Shown piece after piece: positions 58,129-64,000 of a DNA stretch of 64,000 nucleotides (its first letter is position 1; every line of letters begins with the position of its first letter). The stretch lies in contig JACMZG010001911.1 of the NCBI GenBank assembly GCA_018340805.1, positions 56,148,073 to 56,212,072 of the forward strand, in the 5' to 3' direction. The stretch comes from Microvelia longipes. Taxonomy: Eukaryota > Arthropoda > Insecta > Hemiptera > Veliidae. The position numbers were made by a program, and so were the translations under genes. The notes beneath the pieces are model-generated. The model saw only the letters and a program-made list of their open reading frames with translations. It ran no database searches and was not told where the DNA came from.

Positions 58129-58488
58129 TTGCGGCTCACTCTCATTAGTAAAGATGAAATCAACATAAAATTTCGAAGCCCAATAGAAACAGGCTCTATA
58201 GGACCTAGAACTGGCAGTGCAATGAGCACTGGCTGCAATAGTACTGTGAGCACCTATTTAAGTGAAACTATGTCATCAAGCAAGTCTTCTGGATCAAGTT
58301 GGACAGATATGGAAGCTGCTTTTAGAGAAAGAGGGACCATGTTTACTTCGGACTTATAGTCTTGCTCATGGGCCAAATATTTAATTTATTTAATCATGTC
58401 TGATGATAATGGGAACTTTCACACTAAATGACAGTTCTATTCTCCAAAGTCCTCTCACAACTCAACTCCTTGTCTAAACACTTGTTTA

Positions 58489-58605
58489 GAAGCCCTATTG
58501 ACATGCAGTCTAGTAACTATAGGTAAAGAAGAAGGGACGGGAGTGGAAAATAAGTCTCCCTTTACTGTCCCAAAACTAACTCCTGTTTCACAAGTGACAT
58601 TCGCA
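58489..58605 (+). repeat. Direct repeat inside the LINE remnant, copy 1
   Basis: agccctattgacatgcagtc through aactcctgtttcacaag is repeated at 59277-59390 with about ten differences. Confidence 0.85.
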
Positions 58606-59276
58606 GGAAACTTAATGAAGAAATGAAAACCATAGAAAAAGTAGAAAAGGGCCAACACCTTTGTATACGCGGATGGGGTAACGATGAAGAAACAAACAGC
58701 GAAACTAAAAATACTTTTCCTAATAATGGTACAACCATTGGTGGAACAAAAAAGGAAACACCATCAAAGAAACGGTCGAGAGTTGAAGACTCATGTAACC
58801 CTGCCGGAAAGAGTAACCTGTCTACCACTTCAACGAAACCATCAGTTTTAAGCTCATCTAATAGCCAGGTCTTTACTTTAAAAGACCAAGGAAGTAATCA
58901 AAACATGAAATTAAAAGCCAAGGCTTTCGGTGAGCTTGAACTAGCAATTACTGATGTTTTAGGAGCGAATGACTCAAACGTAGACAACACTAAGGCTGTA
59001 AAAATCATGTCCATCTAATTATCAGCAAGCATCCAGGTTGTTTTTAGACTCCACAACTATAACTAAAGAAGTAGAAATTGCGAAAAATGTAGAGATCTCT
59101 TAAAACGGCATTAAATTATGAAAAAAAAAATAATAGTTACTTTTGATTTCCAAACCACAATGATACCAACAATATATACAGATGGAAACACCTATACTAA
59201 ATTGAGTACCCAAAATAAAATTATTATAAGGTAGTAGTTAATACCAGTAGCAGGATTTATGACTCAGACATAGACG

Positions 59277-59390
59277 AAGCCCTGTTGACATGCAGTCTAG
59301 TAACTAAAGGTAAAGAAGAAGGGACGGGAGAGGAAAATAAGCCTCCCGTTCCAGTCCCACAACTAACTCCTGTTTCACAAGGCATTTCTG
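59277..59390 (+). repeat. Direct repeat inside the LINE remnant, copy 2
   Basis: agccctgttgacatgcagtc through aactcctgtttcacaag. The sequence continuing after it differs from that after copy 1. Confidence 0.85.
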
Positions 59391-60409
59391 TTCCACCTTT
59401 TTCTCGAAAATCCATTAAACATATCCCTGCATTAAAATTGATAAATGGTATTCCGAATTTCCGAAATTTAGTTGTCATTAAAGATTCGAGTACTGTTCAA
59501 GACGTTAGTGTCCTAAGAAAGAACATCTTTACTAACATAAAACCGAAGTTACCTTCGGACCTCAAAGTTATACGTATGCTTGATAAGAAAAGGGAATGGC
59601 ATGTATGATACAATGTACCAACAGTAAGGAAAGAGAACATATTTTGAACTTCTCTTCCATGGAAGATCTTGGTCTAATAGCATCTTTTCCGAAGACCCCA
59701 GGGGAAACTGTCATTATCATTAGAGTAGATAAGACAATGGAAAAATATCACTTCTTAAATCAATTATGGAACCAAAATATAACTTTTCTGTATTTTGATC
59801 GTAATGATTACGGTGGAAGAAAAAATAAAGTTACACTGGTTTTGGTCTCTGGTCATCCTGGAGTAGAGGGGAAGAAGACCGCTGATGAACTAGCCAGGAA
59901 AGGCTCCTATAAACCCTTCAAGGGACCAGAACCAGCCATAGGACTTACTAGAAGCAAAGTCAACTTCCTTTTAGATGACTGGGCGATGGTGAAGACCAGG
60001 GATACTCTTTAAACAAAAGCTTATTGCAGACAAGCTAGGAAAATGTTGAAGAAAGACAACAAAGCCATGAGTATATGGGCTCTCTCCTTGGGGAGGAAGA
60101 GCTGAAGATACCTGCTGGGTATCTTGACAGGTCATTGCTGGCTTCAGAGACATTTGCATGCTATGAAGATAAAGACAGAGCCAATGTGCCCCAAGTGTGA
60201 AATTGGGGAGGAGACGACAGATCACTTTTTAGGATCGTGTGAAACATACGCCATATATAATAAAGGTTTAGTGTATTTGTATCAGCCACTCTTTTAGACG
60301 ACGACTTAGTGAAACTCCCATGGGCAGATATTCTGAAGTTAATTAAGGAAACAGACAGGTTCAAAGATAATAGAGATTATATTAGGTAAGAGGTGAGGAC
60401 GTAAGAATA

Positions 60410-61480
60410 ATTGCTAAAGTCTCGAATCTTCCCCACGTTACTACTCTACTATACTATCGTGTCCCAAAACAAACGTCTACACAAAAATCACGTACAAACA
60501 CACACACAAAAGAACATACATTTTATGGTTTTCTTGTGTTGGAATGGCTGAACTTATTCAAATGTCATCATATTATTGCTATTTAATTTTAATATTTTTT
60601 AGTCATATTACTTCTTTCTTTTCTCTTTAAATTGTTTTATTTTCTTGACATTTCAGTATTATAATTATTAAAAAAATATTATTTTGTCAATAAAAGTCAA
60701 AACAAATATGACTGATTAGGTAATTTATACGTTGGAAGATAGCTAAGTTGCTCCTCAACTTATCAGGATAAAATCTATAAATAAACACACTGCAGAGCAC
60801 AAGTTTTTTTAATGTATTTTTCTAGCAAATTTATCTAGTGATTTTTGCGTTTGGCCCTAGCCATTTAATTTACATTGTAGAGATATACTAAAATGCCAAA
60901 AATTATCAGTTTTTCCAACTTCTAGGAGAAAGTTGGAAAAAGTGTCAACATAGCTTAAAATGTTGACTATTGGGCACTTATTTACTTGGTTCCCAACCTC
61001 AATTTATCTGAAAAAAATCTAGTGGATTTGGGTATAGGAACTAGGAGGTCTGTCTAAACTCCATTTAAATACCTCAGTTTCGATTTGTAATGGAGTTAGG
61101 ACTTTAAGAAATTACAAGTTTTTTGCTATGAGAACAAATATATTTTGTAATTTTCCTGGCACATATTTACTTGGGTTCCCATTTTATGTTGGGAACCAAG
61201 GGTATTTTTGCACTATATTATCTTATTTACTTAATTATCATTCTTTTCTTTTTCCCCCTTCTCAACCCCATACAATAGCCTTTGCTTTTCAACATCCCTA
61301 TTAAGATTGTTAAATAATTTCTTTATATAATTTAGTAAATATATTGTCGGTACCCAAGTGAATAATTGCCCTATATCGCCATATATACTTGGGTCCCAAC
61401 TTTATGTTGGGAACATTCCGACTATTGAATGTATGATGAAGTTTGGTTTTTCTTAAAGGGCTAAACTTTTGCTGATCTCT
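60410..61480. other. No gene; small ggttcccaac hairpin motifs
   Basis: ttacttggttcccaacctc, acttgggttcccattttatg-ttgggaacc and acttgggtcccaactttatg-ttgggaac occur at about 60980, 61165 and 61385, each able to pair with its own downstream half. No coding signal. Confidence 0.4.
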
Positions 61481-61499
61481 TACTTTCCCTAATGCCCTA

Positions 61500-61623
61500 C
61501 CATAAAGATTCCGGAAAACGGTTGGAGATCAGGGTTTTATATTATAAAACATTTTTTATTCCTTTTGAGGAGTACTATCACCTACTTCTTTTGTGGACAC
61601 TTTATATGAAACGCCCTGTATGT

Positions 61624-61625
<2 letters not shown>
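61500..61625. repeat. Possible DNA-transposon end (gccctgtatgt)
   Basis: tttgtggacactttatatga, aacgccctgtatgt resembles a common insect-style transposon terminus (reverse: acagggcgttt). No inverted partner was found. Confidence 0.3.
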
Positions 61626-61868
<243 letters not shown>

Positions 61869-61976
61869 TGACAAAGTTGAAATTCGCCTACAGCACCCTC
61901 ATAATCATAGAATAAGCCAAATATTAGAACTTTTATCTTATAAATAAAATAGATCAAATTATTTTGCTTTATTTAC

Positions 61977-62305
61977 TATAATAGTGCAAGAGCCGGACCT
62001 GAAAAAATGTGGCTCACTTTGTACTACTTCAAACCAAATTATTCTGAAAATATAATTTAAATTATGAAGGAAAATCATAGTCTGGCTATCCAGATTGGAG
62101 CCTTTCATATGATTGCGCATGCACAAAATTTTATAAAATCGCACTAATTCCAGTTTTCTTGCAATAAGTGGCTCCCTGAAGTCGTGTGTAAAACATGAAG
62201 AGACCATATTTTAAAGCTGATAAAATTTTCTATTAACGATTGTTTGTTGTCTATTTATCAAAATCGGATATCTACAACCAAAGTTATAGCTCCTTCAAAA
62301 ACACC
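61977..62305 (-). repeat. Interspersed repeat family B, copy 2
   Basis: Inverted relative to 15475-15775; shares gagccggacctgaaaaaatg, catatgattgcgcatgc and ccaaagttatagctcc. Confidence 0.75.
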
Positions 62306-62529
62306 AAAATAATGGTTATTTTATGCAAAGTCAGCGAATTTTATTGACAACATATCGACTTTTTGTGCCATTTTTTGGCACAAAAAACGATTTTTTTGGC
62401 CATTTAACAACTGTTATTGATATGTCTTATACTATTTTAAAGATAAAAGATTTTATTTACTTGAGTAGATTTATAATCTAATGAATAATTTGACAACAAC
62501 AACAATAAGTGACATGTCAGATCTCCCCC

Positions 62530-62790
62530 CCCCAAGCATGGTTGGTCTCATCTGATCAACGTGCTTTTTGCACATTTCTCCATTGCGAGTCTTTATCTTG
62601 TACATAACAGTTCCTATATTTGCCACCACTTCTCCATATGACCATTTCTTCCTATTTCCATATTCTCTGAACTGTACTCTGTTCCTATTCTAAACTTATA
62701 ACCAGTTCTTTTCTTTTTTCTTCTGTGTTCACTATCTGCTCTGGTTTCATTAAATTTAAATGTGTTCTCATCTCCCTTCCAAACATTGTA
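62530..62790 (-). pseudogene. Ty3/gypsy integrase C-terminus
   Basis: The minus strand reads TMFGREMRTHLNLMKPEQIV, then in another frame VQFREYGNRKKWSYGEVV, IGTVMYKIKTRNGE and KKHVDQMRP. The order F-G-R-x-x-R-T-x-L-x-L-x-x-P, then W-x-x-G-x-V, then Y-x-I and H-V-D-Q-(L/M)-R is the end of a Ty3/gypsy polyprotein. One frameshift, no protease, RT or LTR seen. Confidence 0.8.
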
Positions 62791-62799
62791 ACCTATAAA

Positions 62800-64000
62800 T
62801 TATGCCCAACTCAGATCGGCTGCACGGGCTGGGTGTTATCATCCAGTCCAGGTTCCTGAAAACCAAACCTGTGATACCTGAAAAGCCAGTAGGCTTTGCC
62901 TTTTCTTTCCTGTAAAAATCACTAATATTAGGCGCCAGATTCTTTTGTCCCTGAAGGGAGAGGGTAAGAATCAACCTCGGTTCTATGGTGCTGATAAGGT
63001 AAGTAGGATAGGATACTTAAACCTACAGAAGTCAGTGAAATACAGACTGTGCTGGTTAATGCTTTTACTCCAGGTAAATTTAATAATCACAATAAAGTAG
63101 ACTTTATCTGGTCTTGCCCAGTACGTATAAAAAAGGTAAGTAATGGCTCTAAGGCCTAGAAAACCAACTACTTTAACTGAGACCTCCAGTCTACCAAAGT
63201 AAGTAATATTTATTGAGATTAAATTAATATCTATCCTGAACCTATATTTAAATAAACTGATACATAAGTTTCTTAATTTTAGATAAGTAGGATCCTTGGG
63301 GCCCCTTACATATTTCCTACACTGGCAGTCTTCTGCCAGGCCTAACTTGACTACTGGGCTTACAAGGATTAAAAATAAAGAAAATAAAAGAGAGATGATG
63401 ATTTATGATCTACTCCGATCATAAATCATTGGTGACGTGATGAGTGATGGAGAAGAGAAGTAGGGGTAGGGTAGAGTTTGAACCAATCTGGAGCCAACTT
63501 CGACCCAGGTTTGGCCATAAACAGACACCACAAAACTGACTACAATTTTCCAACCTGTATTTTGGTTTAAACTTAAGTCTGACAGATTGACAGACGCGAC
63601 GACAGACAGTACTGATCACTAACAGCACCGACGTCCTTCCAAATTCAAGACAGTGTAGTTTTTAGGTGAAGACCTCAGGTAGCTCACAGTTTCGGCTTTT
63701 AGGGACGACCGGAAATCCGCTACAGCGTTAGCTGCCCAAAAGATCCTTAGTTGAAAAGACTACTTCACTAAAACTGACTAACAAAACGTGCTCTCAGCGA
63801 CGCTCTCACGTAACCTTCTCGACAGACTCTCAACCTGACTCTCTGAAACCTCTCCTTCAGCATTCAAGCCAACACGCATTCATACAAAAAGAAAAGTGAA
63901 ACACTTACAAAACCTAAAGAACGAACCTAAAATATAGAACTAGATAAAATAAAAGGAAATGGATATAAATAAATATTAAATAAAATTATAAATGATAATG
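62800..64000. other. No gene established
   Basis: Unassigned. A possible mini-exon (cctacag before 63048, caggtaaat at about 63092) cannot be tied to the caspase. The pair gatgatgatttatgatctac / gatcataaatcat at 63396-63430 is a small inverted repeat. Confidence 0.3.

Larger units (their letters stand above)
58129..60400 (+). pseudogene. Non-LTR retrotransposon remnant with RNase H-like tail
   Basis: A Ser/Thr-rich frame (58129-58356), a basic, low-complexity frame (58623-59016) and 59285-59608 could be ORF1-like. 59596-60012 ends with KVTLVLVSGHPGVEGKKTAD and ELARKGSYKPFKGPEPAIG; the GH-x-G-x-x-G-x-x-x-AD-x-LA pattern is the C-terminal part of the RNase H domain of I/R1-type elements. After frame breaks, ILTGHCWLQRHLHAMK and CPKCEIGEETTDHFLGSC give the family's terminal zinc knuckle. 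Endonuclease and RT are absent, so a large internal part has been deleted. It lies just downstream of the caspase exons on the same strand. Confidence 0.78.

Noticed and set aside
63048..63093. Possible 46-base caspase exon between cag and gtaaat
   Set aside because: The encoded residues do not resemble p10; splice-like dinucleotides are common by chance in this AT-rich DNA.

Overview
The window looks like gene-poor, AT-rich DNA from an invertebrate animal. The evidence is spliceosomal GT-AG introns, a metazoan caspase gene, long (AT)n tracts, and a dense layer of decayed eukaryotic transposable elements (hAT, MULE, Penelope-like, BEL/Pao, Ty3/gypsy, non-LTR, SINEs, fold-back MITEs). I cannot name the phylum from sequence alone. 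A 994-base assembly gap lies at 25017-26010. No bacterial-style operon, CRISPR array or intact rRNA/tRNA gene was seen.

Layout. 1-5080: unassigned AT-rich DNA, a hAT element (618-1324) nested in an older repeat, and a TA-flanked MITE (4349-4838). 5085-7126: a MULE with ~190-bp inverted ends and a dead transposase. 7.7-18 kb: microsatellites, fold-back MITEs, 47- and 68-bp tandem arrays and tRNA-derived SINEs. 19100-22367: a 3.27-kb DNA transposon with ~680-bp inverted ends and an exact 8-bp target duplication. 17-33 kb: at least ten copies or fragments of a ~700-bp repeat whose last third carries a 5S rRNA-like internal promoter sequence. 32986-34400: a DNA topoisomerase I pseudogene, broken by a stop codon, a hAT MITE, and a 25-bp minisatellite that grew out of its own coding sequence. 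35.8-39.1 kb: a BEL/Pao 3' end with a probable LTR, next to a decayed Penelope-like element. 40-45.3 kb: a second hAT copy, fold-back elements, a BEL/Pao gag remnant and a long poly(A) tract. 47.2-48.6 kb: a broken non-LTR retrotransposon.

49651-57216 (+ strand) is the only clear host gene: four caspase exons with consistent phases. They encode the p20 domain with its Arg-Gly, His-Gly and Cys catalytic elements and the start of p10. The active-site pentapeptide is QHCRG. The introns hold tandem arrays, a tRNA-SINE, a MITE and a Penelope-like element with near-identical inverted ends (54797-56609). The p10 end and any exons upstream of 49651 were not found. 58.1-60.4 kb is a second non-LTR remnant with an RNase H-like domain and zinc knuckle, and 62.5-62.8 kb is a Ty3/gypsy integrase tail.

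Apart from the caspase the coding content is mobile-element debris, so the main interest is in how elements nest, invert and seed satellites.
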